Shown: positions 24,904-35,452, counted from the first letter of the stretch. The stretch: DNA of 47,562 bases from SAR324 cluster bacterium JCVI-SC AAA005 (GCA_000224765.2 AGAU01000192.1:1-47562); one strand, 5' to 3'. Translations and numbers: made by a program. The notes: generated from the letters alone by a model not told the origin.

Positions 24904-26074
24904 TTGTCTCTCCTGTTAACAGTTGCGACTGTAAGCGTTGCCAACCTTTCTCGTAAACTGACAGTGTCTGCTGCAGCAATTTATTCGGATCAAAACGTTC
25001 CAAAGACTGCTGACGGGCATTCTTACCAAGCTCTGCAATGCATTCCGGACTTTCCAGCATCCACTCCAAAATTTCTGCTAGGGCTTCAGCGCTCTTGTCT
25101 TTTGCAATCCGGCCTGTGACACCATCCTGAACGATCTCAGGTAGGGCCCCAGTGGGAAAAGCAACCACAGGAGTTCCGACAGAAAAAAACTCAACAGCCA
25201 CACGACAAATCACTTCAGAATCTACAGAACTTACTACACCAATGTCAGTGTGACGCATAATTTCCAGAACATCCTCCCGATAGCCATACAAGTAGACATT
25301 CTGCTGGAGGTTCGATTCAGCCAAATCTTGCAAAAGTCCTTGCCATTCTGCCTCTGTCTCATTCGTGTCTCGATAGAGTATCAGCAGCACTATGTCTGGG
25401 AAATGCTTTCTTAGTGCGACAAAACTTTTTAGAAGAATCCGTTGTCCCTTGACTGGCCGAATACGACCGACAATACCAACGACTCGACAGTGCTCTGGTA
25501 TACCCAATCGATCAAGGCACTCTAATCGAGATTGTTGAGCTTCACTTTCTCCCTGTGAATCAATCAGACTTGAGTTAGCAGGATAATAGATGACCTGCAG
25601 ACGCTCTGGTGGAAGATTGAGAACCTGGCGAAGTTGGGAAGCGATCACCTGCGCAGGCACAATCACGGCCTCGATCCAATCCTCATGTAACTTGCGATTT
25701 ACCCAGTGATCACGAAGTGGTCGTGTTGTACCGCGAGTACGGATTAACGCAAAACTTTTCAGCTGTTGCCGAAGCAAAACAAGTAGGGGAAATCCCTCGG
25801 ATCGGTGGGCATTGACAATCTGAATCTGCTGTTCCTCAATCAGAGATTGTAGCCGTTGATAGGCCCGCCAAAGTCGCCAGGGATTTGAAGAACTAAGTGG
25901 AATATCAGTAATAATTGGCAGGTTCCAATTACGAAGCTTGGTCTCATTCAATGAATTGGGGAGGGTCAGCACCCAAACTTTATGCCCTGCATTCAGTAAT
26001 TCTCTTGCGAGGGTAGCTGCATAGGCAGCTTCCGCATTCCACCAGCGAACGTTGCTGGTGATCAGAATCCGCAT
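24890..26074 (-). CDS. GT4-type glycosyltransferase (GT-B fold)
   Basis: 394 residues from the ATG at 26074; TTG one codon earlier also opens the frame, but TAGG lies five bases before the ATG. The N-terminal acceptor domain starts MRILITSNVRWWNAEAAYA. The donor domain begins VVGIVGRIRPVKGQRILL and contains the VEFFSVGTPVVAFPTGALPE stretch, in which the Glu of the usual E-x7-E pair is visible. Such enzymes transfer a sugar from a nucleotide-sugar donor, often in LPS or polysaccharide synthesis. The donor and acceptor cannot be told. It lies between asnS and prmA with 6-bp and overlapping junctions, so it is expressed with translation genes. Confidence 0.9.
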   Translation of the reverse strand: MRILITSNVRWWNAEAAYAATLARELLNAGHKVWVLTLPNSLNETKLRNWNLPIITDIPLSSSNPWRLWRAYQRLQSLIEEQQIQIVNAHRSEGFPLLVLLRQQLKSFALIRTRGTTRPLRDHWVNRKLHEDWIEAVIVPAQVIASQLRQVLNLPPERLQVIYYPANSSLIDSQGESEAQQSRLECLDRLGIPEHCRVVGIVGRIRPVKGQRILLKSFVALRKHFPDIVLLILYRDTNETEAEWQGLLQDLAESNLQQNVYLYGYREDVLEIMRHTDIGVVSSVDSEVICRVAVEFFSVGTPVVAFPTGALPEIVQDGVTGRIAKDKSAEALAEILEWMLESPECIAELGKNARQQSLERFDPNKLLQQTLSVYEKGWQRLQSQLLTGETNVRP

Positions 26075-26080
26075 CAAGGC

Positions 26081-27472
26081 CTAGAATTTGGCATGGCCAG
26101 GCACTCGTGGGAAGGGGATCACGTCACGGATGTTCTTCATGCCTGTCACGAATTGAACAATCCGCTCAAAGCCAAGACCAAAACCAGAGTGAGGTACAGA
26201 ACCGTAGCGCCGAAGATCCAGGTACCAACCATATTCTTCCGCCGGTAAATCTAACTCGCGGAGACGCTTTTGTAATTGTTCAAGATTTTCTTCACGCTGC
26301 GAACCTCCGATGATCTCACCGATTCTTGGAAACAAGACATCCATTGCTGCCACCGTACGTCCATCTGGATTCTGCTTCATATAGAATGCTTTGATGTCGA
26401 GTGGGTAGTCTGTCAAAACGACGGGGCAGCCATAGTGCTGTTCTGTCAGATAACGTTCATGTTCTGACTGTAGGTCTGCACCCCATTCTACTGGAAATTC
26501 AAAGGACTGTTCTGGCCGCTGGAGAATCTTAACGGCTTCCGTATAAGACACGGTCTTGAATTCAGATGAGACGATGTGCTCTAACGTTGCGCAAAGTTCT
26601 GGATCATACATCTTCTGTAGGAACGCCAAGTCTTCCGAGTGGCGTTCAAGGCAACTGTTGAGCAAGAATTTTAGGAAGTCAGTAGCTAGTTGAACCAGAT
26701 CCGACAATTCGCAGAAAGCCACCTCTGGCTCAATCATCCAAAACTCAGCAAGGTGCCGAGATGTATTTGAATTTTCTGCGCGAAAGGTTGGTCCAAAGGT
26801 GTAGACATCACCAAACGAACACGCAAATGCCTCTACATTCAACTGGCCTGACACTGTCAAGAATACAGGACGATCAAAAAAGTCGGCACTGTAGTCGGGC
26901 TTGCCCTGGGAAGTTAGGGGTAGCCGCTGATCCAGTGGCAGAGTCGTAACTTGAAACAATGCCCCTGCCCCTTCTGTATCGCTGGCAGTGATAATTGGTG
27001 TGTGAATATAGAGAAATCCACGTTCCTGAAAGAAGCGATGGACCGCATCAGCGAGTGTATTCCTGATTCTGAAGACAGCGCCAAAAGTATTGGTTCGAGG
27101 CCGGAGGTGGGCGATTTCACGTAGGAATTCAAGGGTGTGACCTTTTTTTTGGAGTGGGTAGTCCTCTCCTGATGACCTGCCGTAGATTCGGATTTGCTGA
27201 GCTTGTACTTCGAAGGCTTGTCCCTTGCCGGGAGACTCAACTAGTTGGCCAATCACTTCAACCGCTGAGCCAGTTGCTAATTTGGCAATTTCTTCGTAAT
27301 CGGGCAACTCTACATCAGCAATGATTTGGATTCCCGACTGTGTCGAGCCATCGTTCAAATTGAGGAAAGAAAATTTCTTTGAATTTCGTACTGTTCGTAG
27401 CCAACCTCGTAGACAAATCTCCTGACCAACCAAATCCGAAGACAGTGCTGCCAGACGAGTCCGTTGACTCAT
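26081..27472 (-). CDS. asnS: Asparaginyl-tRNA synthetase
   Basis: Class IIb synthetase charging tRNA-Asn. 463 residues, normal length. The N-terminal OB-fold anticodon domain has [20 protein letters not shown]. Class II motif 2 region reads [20 protein letters not shown], with the wording that distinguishes AsnRS from AspRS; motif 3 is [15 protein letters not shown], and the protein ends [11 protein letters not shown]. Its ATG overlaps the stop of the membrane-protein gene upstream by four bases. Presence of asnS suggests that Asn-tRNA is made directly rather than by transamidation. Confidence 0.97.
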   Translation of the reverse strand: MSQRTRLAALSSDLVGQEICLRGWLRTVRNSKKFSFLNLNDGSTQSGIQIIADVELPDYEEIAKLATGSAVEVIGQLVESPGKGQAFEVQAQQIRIYGRSSGEDYPLQKKGHTLEFLREIAHLRPRTNTFGAVFRIRNTLADAVHRFFQERGFLYIHTPIITASDTEGAGALFQVTTLPLDQRLPLTSQGKPDYSADFFDRPVFLTVSGQLNVEAFACSFGDVYTFGPTFRAENSNTSRHLAEFWMIEPEVAFCELSDLVQLATDFLKFLLNSCLERHSEDLAFLQKMYDPELCATLEHIVSSEFKTVSYTEAVKILQRPEQSFEFPVEWGADLQSEHERYLTEQHYGCPVVLTDYPLDIKAFYMKQNPDGRTVAAMDVLFPRIGEIIGGSQREENLEQLQKRLRELDLPAEEYGWYLDLRRYGSVPHSGFGLGFERIVQFVTGMKNIRDVIPFPRVPGHAKF

Positions 27473-28821
27473 AGCATGCCCCGCAGTTTCTTAGACACAT
27501 CAATCTCAATGCTCTCGACCAGACCCGATAATTCCTTCACATCCATCAACATGCTCTTACGATCCGGCATGATCGCATAAAGGTACTTGACGTATTCAGG
27601 CAGCATCTTCAAATAGATCTGGTTTCGATCAAAACGAATTTGCTTACTCAGAAAGAACTCCAGTTGCCCTCTGGACATGTGCTTAAAAACATCAATAAAA
27701 CCTGTTGAGCAGGTCTCTAACTCCTTACTGACATCTTTTGGATAGAAGTCCGAAAACCGCTTACGAGAAGTCATGATTCTGGAAAACAGCAACATCGTGA
27801 TACAGACTACTGTACCGTTCACCCAATCAATCCCGTACATCCCCACATATCCGAGTAAAAAATAGCATGCACCAATGATCGAACCCGTCAACTGAAGGGC
27901 AAGACGCACTCTTTCCACAGCCAAAAACTTGAAATTGTATTTACGCTCTTTGACGAAGAATCCTAGGCCATCTGTAAAACTGTCCACCCCCATAACCAAT
28001 TCTTCTGCTGAAGCCAGTCGATTCTGGAGTTCTGTCTCGAGTTGCTTCTTTTTCTCGGCTGCGCGCGCATTGAGAATTTCCTGGGAGACATAACGCTTCG
28101 TGGCCTTTAGTTTCTCAACCAGTACTCCAAGGAATTCGAATGGGTTTTCCGAACTCATCTGGTTTTGCTTGAACTGCGACTTAACCTGCAGATAGTTAAT
28201 GACCTCATCATAAAGGCGTAGGCGTTTCTTGCGTGCTTTTTTAGAACCAGTACGGCCACTACGAGCCTCATACTCCGCATCCTCTTGGGCTTCAATGACC
28301 ATTTCCTTGCGAATCAGAAGCGTAAAGATTTCGGAACAGACGTCACCATGATTTTTGTTCATGTCGAACATCTTGGAGAAAATCTCACATATCACATAAC
28401 TGGTTCCCGAAAATTTGCGATCACCAATCTCTACGTCTGACTTTTCCATGTTGTAGAAAGACTCCAACAGGTAGTCGAGCATGTCCTGTACGTAGCCAAC
28501 GTAGTCCTCAGTGTTGACACTTTCATTAACGAGCGCCACCCAACTGAGAGCAGCAAAACGCTGTGTCTGCTCGTTGTCGAGCAGCATCTCGAGGGCATCA
28601 ATGAAGTAGGGAAGCTTCTTTAGTGTATTCGTACTGGTGTAAACAAAGTCTGAGACCGTGACGGCTGCCGCTTTTGGATCTACCTCTTTCTCAAAGAGAA
28701 CGACCATTCGGGTCGCTAGATCTTTGGCAAAACTCTCCGGAATCGCATCCTCATCAGGTCCTCCTGTCCCCTCCCCTTCTTCATCCAGAAGATCATCATC
28801 AAAATCAGTGTCTTCTCGCAT
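27469..28821 (-). CDS. Hypothetical membrane-anchored protein between thrS and asnS
   Basis: Not recognised. 450 residues: an acidic N-terminus (TDFDDDLLDEEGEGTGG), a long helical cytosolic region with a charged coiled segment near residues 225-270 (ARAAEKKKQLETELQNRLAS), two adjacent membrane helices at about 310-355 (LQLTGSIIGACYFLLGYVGM and VNGTVVCITMLLFSRIM), then a cytosolic C-terminus. The hairpin of two helices places both ends in the cytosol. It is 38 bp downstream of thrS and overlaps asnS by four bases. No enzyme motif, Walker motif or Cys cluster is seen. Confidence 0.85.
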   Translation of the reverse strand: MREDTDFDDDLLDEEGEGTGGPDEDAIPESFAKDLATRMVVLFEKEVDPKAAAVTVSDFVYTSTNTLKKLPYFIDALEMLLDNEQTQRFAALSWVALVNESVNTEDYVGYVQDMLDYLLESFYNMEKSDVEIGDRKFSGTSYVICEIFSKMFDMNKNHGDVCSEIFTLLIRKEMVIEAQEDAEYEARSGRTGSKKARKKRLRLYDEVINYLQVKSQFKQNQMSSENPFEFLGVLVEKLKATKRYVSQEILNARAAEKKKQLETELQNRLASAEELVMGVDSFTDGLGFFVKERKYNFKFLAVERVRLALQLTGSIIGACYFLLGYVGMYGIDWVNGTVVCITMLLFSRIMTSRKRFSDFYPKDVSKELETCSTGFIDVFKHMSRGQLEFFLSKQIRFDRNQIYLKMLPEYVKYLYAIMPDRKSMLMDVKELSGLVESIEIDVSKKLRGML

Positions 28822-28859
28822 ACTTCCTCATGTTCAGCACATGTATGGAATTGGCTTTA

Positions 28860-30800
28860 TCACAAAGCTGGCGGTGTCGCTTCCTCTTGCAATTGAACCA
28901 AAAAATCTTCGAAGAGTAATGTCTGTTGTTCTTTAGACCCCAGTCGCCGAACTGTCACAGTTTTTTCTTCGGCCTCTCGTCTTCCCAGTGCTAGTATCAC
29001 CGGCACTTTCTGTAGGCTATGTTCCCGAACTTTGTAGCTAATTTTCTCATTACGCAAATCAACCTCAGCGCGTAGGCCCATAGCTAGTAGTTGGTTTTGC
29101 AAATCCAGTGCATAGTCATTGGCTTCTGTAACGATCGTTGCCAAGACAGCCTGTGTTGGAGCTAACCACAATGGGAAGCGCCCAGCAAACTGTTCAACCA
29201 AAATACCCAGAAACCGCTCAAAAGAACCAAGAATCGCTCGGTGCAGCATCACAGGTCGGTAGCGCTGCCCATCTTCCGCAACGTAGCTTGCATCTAGGCG
29301 TTCTGGCAAAACAAAATCCACTTGCAGAGTCCCACATTGCCAATCACGCCCGATCGCATCACGCAATACAAACTCTAGTTTTGGCCCATAGAAAGCGCCT
29401 TCTCCTGGATTCAAAGTGTAATCCTGACCGGCCGCTTTTGTTGCCGCTAGTAGCGCTGATTCCGCACGATCCCAAATCTCATCAGAACCAGCACGAACTT
29501 CAGGTCGGTCTGAAAATTTTACATGGAAACTCTCGAAGCCGAAGTCTTGGTAGATTGTCGAGAGCAACTCGATAAAAGCTCTGGTTTCTCCCTCAACCTG
29601 GCTCTCTGTACAGAAGATGTGTGCATCATCCTGAGTGAAGGCACGTACGCGCATCAGTCCGTGTAGGGCTCCATGTGGTTCATAACGATGGCAAGAACCA
29701 AACTCAGCAAGACGTAATGGTAAGTCACGGTAACTCTTGATCCCATGGCGAAAGATCTGCACATGCCCTGGACAGTTCATTGGTTTGAGAGCCAAAGAGC
29801 GCTGATCTTCGCTATGTCCTTTGCCACCTTCATCCACTTCGGCAATGAACATATGCTCCCGGAATTTTTCCCAATGACCTGATTTTTCCCAGAGCAATCG
29901 GTCCACCAACTGTGGGGTCTTGACCTCTACATAGCCTGCTTTTTCCAGGCGCTGGCGCATGTATTGCTCACAAATTCTGTACAATGTCCAACCCTTTGGA
30001 TGCCAGAACACGGAGCCTAGGGCCTCATCTTGGAAATGAAACAACCCCATCTCACGACCAAGTCGTCGATGATCTCGCCGCTCTGCTTCCTCCAGTTGAT
30101 GTAGATAGCCATTAAGTTCTTTCTCATTGGACCAAGCGGTACCATAGATGCGTTGAAGCATCGCATTCTCAGACTTCCCCCGCCAGTAGGCTCCTGCCAG
30201 TTTCATTAATTTAAAACCCTGCCCCAAAAGGCCTGTTGAAGGTAGGTGAGGCCCTCGGCATAAGTCGGTGAAATCTCCTTGGCGATAGAGGGAAATCACC
30301 TCATCTTCTGGAAGATCACGAATGATTTGCGCCTTGTAAACCTCTCCTTGCTCTTCAAAAAAATCGATTGCTACGTCCCGCTCCCAGACTTCTCTTTGAA
30401 TAGAGATGTTTTCTTGCACTAACTCTCGCATTCGGCCTTCAATCCGTTCCAAATCATCAGGAGTGAAGGACTCTTCACGTGCAAAATCATAATAGAAGCC
30501 GTTCTCTATCACTGGACCAATGGTAACCTGAGTTTCTGGGTAGAGTTCTTTAACGGCTTGGGCCATCAAATGTGCTGCATCATGACGCAGCAACTCTAAG
30601 CCATCGGGCTGAGTTCGTGTTACAATTTCGATCTGTGCCTGATTAGGCAATTCTAGATAAATATCACTGAGCTTTTCATTTACACGAATGGCTACAGCAT
30701 CCTGTGCTAAGCGGCGACCGACGCTGTTAGCTAGGTCCAATCCTGTGGCACCTTCAGGCAATTGACGGGATGAACCATCGGGCAGGAAAACTTCAATCAT
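28860..30800 (-). CDS. thrS: Threonyl-tRNA synthetase
   Basis: Class II synthetase charging tRNA-Thr. 646 residues, full length: TGS domain ([17 protein letters not shown]), the editing domain with [11 protein letters not shown] and the Cys/His site [17 protein letters not shown], then the catalytic core with the zinc ligand Cys in [10 protein letters not shown] and motif 2 [15 protein letters not shown]-terminal anticodon-binding domain follows ([13 protein letters not shown]). No clear Shine-Dalgarno precedes the ATG. It follows lon by 48 bp on the same strand. Confidence 0.97.
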   Translation of the reverse strand: MIEVFLPDGSSRQLPEGATGLDLANSVGRRLAQDAVAIRVNEKLSDIYLELPNQAQIEIVTRTQPDGLELLRHDAAHLMAQAVKELYPETQVTIGPVIENGFYYDFAREESFTPDDLERIEGRMRELVQENISIQREVWERDVAIDFFEEQGEVYKAQIIRDLPEDEVISLYRQGDFTDLCRGPHLPSTGLLGQGFKLMKLAGAYWRGKSENAMLQRIYGTAWSNEKELNGYLHQLEEAERRDHRRLGREMGLFHFQDEALGSVFWHPKGWTLYRICEQYMRQRLEKAGYVEVKTPQLVDRLLWEKSGHWEKFREHMFIAEVDEGGKGHSEDQRSLALKPMNCPGHVQIFRHGIKSYRDLPLRLAEFGSCHRYEPHGALHGLMRVRAFTQDDAHIFCTESQVEGETRAFIELLSTIYQDFGFESFHVKFSDRPEVRAGSDEIWDRAESALLAATKAAGQDYTLNPGEGAFYGPKLEFVLRDAIGRDWQCGTLQVDFVLPERLDASYVAEDGQRYRPVMLHRAILGSFERFLGILVEQFAGRFPLWLAPTQAVLATIVTEANDYALDLQNQLLAMGLRAEVDLRNEKISYKVREHSLQKVPVILALGRREAEEKTVTVRRLGSKEQQTLLFEDFLVQLQEEATPPAL

Positions 30801-30848
30801 GGAAAAATGCTATTGCAGACTGTTGGGGAAAATATCGTTGTGATCTAC

Positions 30849-33245
30849 TTAGGCAACCGTTTCAGTACCATCTGTTGGCAGTTTTTCTCCAGCAGTGGTT
30901 GGCACCTCAAGTAAGGCTGGGTGATGTTCCAGAGCAATATTGAGGGCGTCATTCACGTTATGTACCGCTCGAATCCGCAGTCCGTCCGTAATTTCAGCCG
31001 GAATTTCAGCCAGATCTTTCTCATTTTCTACGGGTATTACAACCGTTGAAAACATGCCCCGACGAGCGGCTAATAGTTTCTCCTTCAACCCACCTATTTC
31101 TGTAACATGCCCCCGGAGAGTGATCTCACCCGTCATCGCTATTTCGTTGCGAACTGGGATCTGGGTAAAAGCACTAACAATCGCTGTGATCAACGGCAAC
31201 CCAGCAGACGGACCATCTTTGGGCGTCGCTCCTTCCGGCAAGTGAATATGTAGATCTCGCTTTTTGAAGAGCTTGTGATCGATACGAAGTGACTCCGCAT
31301 TGCTGCGTACCCATGAATATGCTGCCTTGGCGGACTCCTGCATCACATCACCCAATTTACCAGTCAGGGACAATTTACCACCTCCAGGCATCAGTCCAAT
31401 TTCCACCAGCATCGTTTCTCCACCCAGTGAAGTGACACCCAAGCCCATTGCCACGCCCACCTCGTTGTTCTCGTTCTTGCGATCCCTTGGTGGATGTGGC
31501 ACTCCCAAGCACTTGTGCACCAATTTTGGAGTCACCATCATGTTTTTCTTCTCTTCAGAACGAACCAGCTGGGTAACGACTTTTCGACAGATCTTGCCAA
31601 GCTCCCGCTCCAGATTACGCACGCCAGCCTCACGAGTATAGCTTCGAATCACTTCTTCTACCGCAGCTTTGCGGAAACGCAACTGTTCAGCTATCAAACC
31701 GTGCAATTTTCGTTGTCTTGGAATGATAAAATCCTCTGCAATTCGCATTTTCTCCAGTTCAGTGTAACCTGACAAGCGAATCACTTCCATCCGATCCAGC
31801 AAAGGAGCTGTGATCTGCTGAGTGGAATTGGCCGTACAAATGAAAAGTACGTCTGACAGATCATATTCAACTTCTAGGTAGTGATCTGTGAAAGTATTGT
31901 TTTGTTCTGGATCCAAAACTTCAAGCATGGCCGCCGAAGGATCGCTGATCACGCTTTGGTAGAGTTTATCGATTTCATCAATCAACAGTACTGGATTGCT
32001 GCTACCCGCTTTGCGTAAAGACTGAATGATCTTCCCTGGCAAGGCACCGATGTATGTTCTACGGTGACCACGGATCTCTGCCTCATCACGCACGCCTCCC
32101 AGGCTCATCCTGACAAATTTTCGATCCAACGCTCTCGCGATCGACTTTGCCAATGAAGTCTTACCTACTCCTGGAGGACCAGTTAAACAGATGATCGGCC
32201 CTTTCAAAGAACCTCGCAGGTGGGCTACTGCAAGATATTCGACGATGCGCTCCTTGACCTTCTCCAGTCCATAGTGATCCTCGTCCAAGACTTTTTGCGC
32301 ACGGATTAGATCAAAATTGTCTTGGGTCTTCTTACTCCAAGGCATAGAGACGAGCCATTCCAGATAATTCCGAACCACGTTAGCTTCTGAGGACAACGGA
32401 GACATCATCTGTAATTTTTTCAATTCTTTGCGGGCTTCTTCATCCACACCCGCAGGCATTTTTGCCTCTGTGATCTTTTGTTCCATTTCCTCCGACTCTG
32501 TCTGTCCATCATCAGCCTGGCCCAATTCTTTCTGAATGGAACGTAGCTGATCCTGCAGGTAAGTTTCTTTCTGCGAGCGAGAAATTTGATCTTCCACCTG
32601 CTTTTTCAGCTTATCTTCCAAGCGGTTGATCTCCAACTCACTTCTCATAAATTGACGCACCAGTTCAAGACGATGACGCAGTTCAAGGGCTTCGAGGAGT
32701 TGTTGTTTCTGCTCTGTACCAATATCCAAAACTGGGGCAATCAGATCAGCTACCAAGAAAGATGAAGCTTTCTGTAGACGTTTGCGGGCCTCCTCTCGAG
32801 CCTTGTTTTTTGCCAATTTAGTATATTCATCGAACATCTTCCGGACATCATCTACCAGGCTACGTATAGCGTCTTCCTCACCTTCTTCCAGTTCAATCAG
32901 ACGAATTCTAGCCAGGTACTCGTTGCGCTCCAAACTACTCTCGAGGAGTTGTGCTCGCTGCTCTCCCTCGAAGAGAGCCTTGACCGTTCCGTTTGGCAAA
33001 CGCATTACCTGTAAAACTTTCCCAAGAACACCATACTCATACAGATCTGACTGTTTTGGGCTCTCGACGTTTGGATTACGCTGAGTAACAACAAAAATAT
33101 GACGATCTTCGCTAAGCGCACGGTCTAAGGCTTCCATCGAAGCTTTTCGGCCTACGAAAAAAGGCGTGGTCATTCCTGGAAAAATGACCTCTTCTCGCAT
33201 TGGGAGCATCGGCACGGTTCTGATCTCAGTGTTCGCAACAAGCAT
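30849..33245 (-). CDS. lon: ATP-dependent Lon protease
   Basis: Cytosolic AAA+ serine protease that degrades misfolded and regulatory proteins. 798 residues, normal for LonA. The N-terminal substrate-binding LAN domain starts VPMLPMREEVIFPGM; a coiled-coil region follows (about 190-260); Walker A is GPPGVGKT and Walker B is PVLLIDEIDKL. The proteolytic Ser-Lys dyad lies in KDGPSAG and GGLKEKLLAA. GGAG is eight bases before the ATG at 33245. It is the first gene of the long leftward run to prmA. No CIRCE element or clear heat-shock promoter was found upstream, unlike groESL. Confidence 0.98.
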   Translation of the reverse strand: MLVANTEIRTVPMLPMREEVIFPGMTTPFFVGRKASMEALDRALSEDRHIFVVTQRNPNVESPKQSDLYEYGVLGKVLQVMRLPNGTVKALFEGEQRAQLLESSLERNEYLARIRLIELEEGEEDAIRSLVDDVRKMFDEYTKLAKNKAREEARKRLQKASSFLVADLIAPVLDIGTEQKQQLLEALELRHRLELVRQFMRSELEINRLEDKLKKQVEDQISRSQKETYLQDQLRSIQKELGQADDGQTESEEMEQKITEAKMPAGVDEEARKELKKLQMMSPLSSEANVVRNYLEWLVSMPWSKKTQDNFDLIRAQKVLDEDHYGLEKVKERIVEYLAVAHLRGSLKGPIICLTGPPGVGKTSLAKSIARALDRKFVRMSLGGVRDEAEIRGHRRTYIGALPGKIIQSLRKAGSSNPVLLIDEIDKLYQSVISDPSAAMLEVLDPEQNNTFTDHYLEVEYDLSDVLFICTANSTQQITAPLLDRMEVIRLSGYTELEKMRIAEDFIIPRQRKLHGLIAEQLRFRKAAVEEVIRSYTREAGVRNLERELGKICRKVVTQLVRSEEKKNMMVTPKLVHKCLGVPHPPRDRKNENNEVGVAMGLGVTSLGGETMLVEIGLMPGGGKLSLTGKLGDVMQESAKAAYSWVRSNAESLRIDHKLFKKRDLHIHLPEGATPKDGPSAGLPLITAIVSAFTQIPVRNEIAMTGEITLRGHVTEIGGLKEKLLAARRGMFSTVVIPVENEKDLAEIPAEITDGLRIRAVHNVNDALNIALEHHPALLEVPTTAGEKLPTDGTETVA

Positions 33246-33435
33246 GGAACTGTCTCCGTTTAAGGGCTCAAGATTGATTGGAAATATTTTTTATTTTAGA
33301 AAAAACCTGATCAAGGAACAAGTTCTGGAATGCAGTCACTGATCATGAGTTGCATTGTTTTATCGACATTCCCCCAGCAAGCCGATAAAGTTATTTTTCC
33401 CTGATTTTACTAAGTTTTCAATATGGAGAACTACT
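33246..33435. promoter_or_regulatory. Divergent region between lon and the YejA-like gene
   Basis: 190 bp, AT-rich in the half next to lon. It must hold both divergent promoters. A short GAAC-AA-GTTC inverted repeat is present near 33318, but it is too short to call an operator. No CIRCE sequence is present. GGAG precedes the rightward ATG at 33436 at good spacing. Confidence 0.35.
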
Positions 33436-35262
33436 ATGAAGCGATTGCTCTGCTGGGGACTCTGTGCCCTATCGTTTTTGTGGGTCAGCTCAGTTGCTGC
33501 TAACGAAGAATTACCATTGCGCCATGCCCTGGCCATGAACGGTAAACCCAAATATTTAGCGGACTTCGCCCACTTCGAATATGCGAATCCAAACGCACCC
33601 AAAGGAGGCCAACTTCATCAGAGCGTGATTGGCACCTATGACAGCTTCCATCCTTTCATTCCGAAAGGTGTCAGTGCTGAGGGTACAGGACTGATTTATG
33701 AAACCCTAATGACCAGTTCGCAGGATGAGCCTTTCACCGAATATGGTCTGCTTGCAGCATATGTTCAGATGCCCGAAGACCGCTCCTTTGTAATTTTTCA
33801 CCTGCATCCAGATGCCAAGTTTCATGATGGAGTATCTGTCAAGCCCGCTGATGTGATTTTCACCTTCAATTCACTATTAGAGAAAGGTGACCCCTTTTAC
33901 AAGAAGTACTACAAAGACGTGCAGTCTGTAAATGATCTTGGTGAAGGACGAGTACGCTTTGACTTTGGAGATAGCACTAACCAAGAATTACCTTTGATTG
34001 TAGGCCAACTCCCAGTACTCCCTCAGCACTATTGGGAGAATCGAGACTTCGGAGGGTCGACACTGGAACCTCCCTTGGGAAGTGGCCCTTACCGCATTGC
34101 TGAGTTCGAAGCTGGCAAGACGATTACCTATGAACGCGTGCCAGACTACTGGGGTAAAAATCGACCTGCTCAACGTGGCCATTACAACTTTGACCGCATT
34201 CGTTATGACTACTACCGCGACAGCACCGTTGCTCTGGAAGCCTTTAGTGCTGGTGAGTACAACTTCCGCCAAGAAAACACCTCCAAAGACTGGGCCACGA
34301 TGTATAGTGGTCCCAAATACGAACAACAATTGATCATCAAGGAAGAGATTCATCACGAACTTCCCCGTGGCATGCAGGGCTTCGCATACAACTTGAGACG
34401 CTCCATCTTTCGGGACGCTCGAGTTCGGGAAGCACTAGGCTATGCTTTCGATTTTGAATGGAGCAATCAGAACTTATTCTATGGCCAGTATCGAAGAAGT
34501 ACCAGCTACTACACCAACTCTGAAATGGCCTCCTCCGGACTACCTTCAGAAGCGGAGCTAAATTATCTGGAACCACTGAAAGATCAGCTACCTCCAGAAG
34601 TTTTTACTACGGAATTTGAGGTTCCAGTCAGTGATGGATCCGGAAATTTACGTTCCCAATTGCGTCGAGCTGGTGCGCTACTGAGCGCTGCTGGCTGGCA
34701 AGTAGACGCCAGTAGCCGTAAGCGTGTCAATAGCGCTGGAGAGCCATTCAGTTTTGAAATCCTACTGGTTTCTCCCGCTTTCGAACGCATCGTATTACCC
34801 TTTAAGAAAAATTTGGAGCGTTTGGGAATCGACATGAGCGTGCGAGTGGTAGACCCTTCACAATATGTCAACCGCTTACGTAGCTTCGATTTCGACATGG
34901 TTGTCACCGTGATCGGACAATCTCTCTCGCCTGGCAATGAGCAGCGGGAATTCTGGCACTCAGAATCTGCAGATTTGGAAGGTAGCCGCAACTTGATGGG
35001 AATTCGTAATTCAGCTGTCGATCAACTTGTTGAATCACTGATTGCTGCCCCTAATCGACAGGAATTGATCATTCGAACGAAAGTGCTTGACCGAGCCCTG
35101 CTCTGGAACCACTACTTGATTCCACATTGGCACATCAACTACTTCCGAGTGGGCTACTGGAATCGATTCTCTCGTCCTGCGATCACACCCAAGTATGGTC
35201 TTGGACTGCTGACTTGGTGGGAAGATCCAGCCAAGGCCGCCAAGGTTGACAGCCAGAACTAA
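33436..35262 (+). CDS. Family 5 extracellular solute-binding protein, YejA-like
   Basis: Periplasmic binding protein of a peptide-type ABC importer. 608 residues from the ATG at 33436, which opens a clean signal peptide (MKRLLCWGLCALSFLWVSSVAANEE); the frame is open 27 codons earlier but without a ribosome site. The mature start YANPNAPKGGQLHQSVIGTYDSFHP is typical of the YejA subgroup, which in E. coli serves the YejABEF peptide/microcin C importer. The family signature region FHLHPDAKFHDGVSVKPADV and the C-terminal HWHINYFRVGYWN are also present. No permease or ATPase genes (yejBEF) are adjacent, so it is an orphan here. It ends 35 bp before a strong hairpin. Confidence 0.9.
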   Translation: MKRLLCWGLCALSFLWVSSVAANEELPLRHALAMNGKPKYLADFAHFEYANPNAPKGGQLHQSVIGTYDSFHPFIPKGVSAEGTGLIYETLMTSSQDEPFTEYGLLAAYVQMPEDRSFVIFHLHPDAKFHDGVSVKPADVIFTFNSLLEKGDPFYKKYYKDVQSVNDLGEGRVRFDFGDSTNQELPLIVGQLPVLPQHYWENRDFGGSTLEPPLGSGPYRIAEFEAGKTITYERVPDYWGKNRPAQRGHYNFDRIRYDYYRDSTVALEAFSAGEYNFRQENTSKDWATMYSGPKYEQQLIIKEEIHHELPRGMQGFAYNLRRSIFRDARVREALGYAFDFEWSNQNLFYGQYRRSTSYYTNSEMASSGLPSEAELNYLEPLKDQLPPEVFTTEFEVPVSDGSGNLRSQLRRAGALLSAAGWQVDASSRKRVNSAGEPFSFEILLVSPAFERIVLPFKKNLERLGIDMSVRVVDPSQYVNRLRSFDFDMVVTVIGQSLSPGNEQREFWHSESADLEGSRNLMGIRNSAVDQLVESLIAAPNRQELIIRTKVLDRALLWNHYLIPHWHINYFRVGYWNRFSRPAITPKYGLGLLTWWEDPAKAAKVDSQN

Positions 35263-35295
35263 AGACTAACCACTCTTCCCCAAACTGCCATAGAT

Positions 35296-35326
35296 CAGAG
35301 GCTTTTTCTGTAGCAAAGAGCCTCTG
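35296..35326 (+). terminator. Hairpin after the YejA-like gene, no U-tract
   Basis: CAGAGGCT at 35296-35303 pairs with AGCCTCTG at 35319-35326, and the stem can extend inward by a U-G pair and three A-U pairs, leaving the loop CTGTAGC. It lies 34 bp past the stop codon. No T-run follows, so it is either a 3'-end protecting structure or a weak terminator. Confidence 0.45.
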
Positions 35327-35349
35327 CCATTCCACAACCGCTGAATGAT

Positions 35350-35371
35350 CGATTTTCTTCAAAATCGTTTT
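35350..35371 (+). terminator. Candidate intrinsic terminator ahead of the groESL promoter
   Basis: CGATTTT (35350-35356), loop CTTC, AAAATCG (35361-35367), then TTTT. The stem is AT-rich and the T-run short, so it is a weak candidate. It is well placed to separate the binding-protein transcript from groESL. Confidence 0.4.
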
Positions 35372-35388
35372 CACTTGATTTTAAATGA

Positions 35389-35415
35389 TTAGCACTCATT
35401 GATGGATAGTGCTAT
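35389..35415. promoter_or_regulatory. CIRCE operator 1 (HrcA site), imperfect
   Basis: TTAGCACTC, nine-base spacer, TAGTGCTAT. The left arm is the exact CIRCE consensus; the right arm differs from GAGTGCTAA at both ends. HrcA binds CIRCE and represses groESL until heat or misfolded protein titrates its GroEL-dependent activity. It lies 142 bp before the groES start, upstream of the promoter. Confidence 0.85.
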
Positions 35416-35422
35416 TTTTTTC

Positions 35423-35451
35423 TTGATTTCTCCAACTAGCTTGGATAAATT
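35423..35451 (+). promoter_or_regulatory. groESL promoter, sigma-70 type
   Basis: TTGATT (35423-35428), 17-bp spacer, TAAATT (35446-35451). Each box matches four of six consensus bases. It lies between the two CIRCE elements, with the second starting two bases past the -10 box, so bound HrcA would cover the transcription start. The leader to the groES ATG would be about 75 bases. Confidence 0.7.
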
Positions 35452-35452
35452 T

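Noticed and set aside
33246..33435. Heat-shock operator for lon
   Set aside because: No CIRCE or other clear heat-shock element found; the GAAC/GTTC repeat is too short to call.
33436..35262. Complete YejABEF peptide importer
   Set aside because: Only the binding protein is present; groESL follows and lon precedes on the other strand.
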